Of a stretch of 64,000 nt of DNA, positions 63,590-64,000 are shown in pieces. Position numbers and translations under genes: made by a program. Under the pieces are notes generated by a model. That model saw only the letters and a list, made by a program, of their open reading frames with translations, was not told where the DNA came from and searched no databases. Each line of letters begins with the position of its first letter. Positions within the stretch are counted from its first letter, which is position 1. The stretch is from Bacillus kwashiorkori (GTDB lineage: Bacteria; Bacillota; Bacilli; Bacillales; Caldibacillaceae), in contig NZ_CTDX01000009.1 in the NCBI RefSeq assembly GCF_001375515.1, forward strand, positions 1 through 64,000, written 5' to 3'.

Positions 63590-63835
63590 GACAATTGCGA
63601 AAATTCTAAACAAACATGAGCGATTCTGCACTTTCCTGTAAATAGGCCAAAAATCCCTCTTGCTTGAGCACAAAAACTATTGTATAATCAATTTTGGAAA
63701 AGACGTACATTTATCTTTGTTAAAATGAAAATGTTCGTATTTTCCTAAATGTGAAAAGGGGTGAACCATCACAAACAGCGCGAAACAAAACATAACCGAA
63801 CAACCCACTTGGTTGTCAGAAAATACATAATTGTT

Positions 63836-63850
63836 GGGGACAGTCACCCG
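63836..63850. repeat. REP-like palindrome, decayed
   Basis: GGGGACAGTCACCCG with one inserted or changed base, preceded by ATAATTGTT. Confidence 0.6.
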
Positions 63851-63975
63851 TTGTGCAGATTCGGTGTTGTCGGTTTTTGTCAAAAGGCGCGATTTTTTCA
63901 GAAAATACTATTATTCTAGCAACAAATCTTGTAAAATGTGATTGTACCTACAATTTTGAAGGAGAAGGTGAAGTA

Positions 63976-64000
63976 ATGAGTAAGAATAGTAAACGCTTTC
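63976..64000 (+). CDS. Start of the next gene (cut by window edge)
   Basis: AAGGAGAAGGTG and then ATG at 63976 give MSKNSKRF before the window ends. The strong ribosome site makes it a real start; the product cannot be told from eight residues. Confidence 0.6.

Overview
The window is low-GC Firmicute DNA, most likely from a member of the Bacillaceae; the genus cannot be fixed from sequence alone. Supporting signs are strong AGGAGG-type ribosome binding sites with several TTG or GTG starts, LPXTG surface proteins, a DinB/bacillithiol-transferase-like protein, a YesL/LplB/YtcP/LipO-type sugar uptake locus, and a Bacillus-type glpD leader with a glpP gene. Gene content is mainly accessory: sugar catabolism, surface proteins, regulators and single uncharacterised genes, separated by unusually repeat-rich spacers.

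Left end (1-7.1 kb): the tail of an IS66-type transposase, then a minus-strand operon of separate fructose-family PTS IIA, IIB and IIC proteins, a GH38 mannosylglycerate hydrolase (mngB) and a PRD/BglG-type activator. This is a 2-O-mannosyl-glycerate uptake and hydrolysis locus. From 7.1 to 19.1 kb lie single genes (HAD phosphatase, Fic protein, an overlapping pair of unknown genes of which the first is nuclease-like, membrane proteins, a TetR regulator with clear operators, a chemoreceptor) among gene debris and GGGGACAGTCCCC palindromes.

Glycan locus (19.1-35.3 kb): a YesL-like protein, a GH30 enzyme, a LacI-family regulator that appears to start at an ATT codon, two ABC permeases, a lipoprotein binding protein, GH2, a wall-anchored GH5 and a domain-swapped GH3. 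Five copies of an operator centred on AAAAACGTTTT mark it as one regulon. The enzyme set suggests uptake and breakdown of a beta-glucan, possibly a beta-1,3/1,6-glucan; the substrate is inferred.

Middle (35.3-54 kb): DinB protein, two zinc-ribbon membrane proteins (one TcaA-like), an EAL protein, an OsmC peroxidase with a lipoyl-domain dihydrolipoamide dehydrogenase carrying a Cys-rich insertion, a nuclease-RAMA protein, a large LPXTG subtilase, PhnA and a proline-rich surface protein.

Right end (54-64 kb): glpD with an antiterminator-type leader, a Fe3+/phosphonate/sugar-phosphate-type ABC importer behind a second similar leader, a NagD-like phosphatase and glpP, which together look like a glycerol-phosphate regulon. 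At least seven unrelated intergenic minisatellites and about twenty copies of one palindromic REP-like element are spread through the window. A 221-bp tandem duplication with homopolymer-smeared bases near 15.5 kb looks like an assembly artefact.
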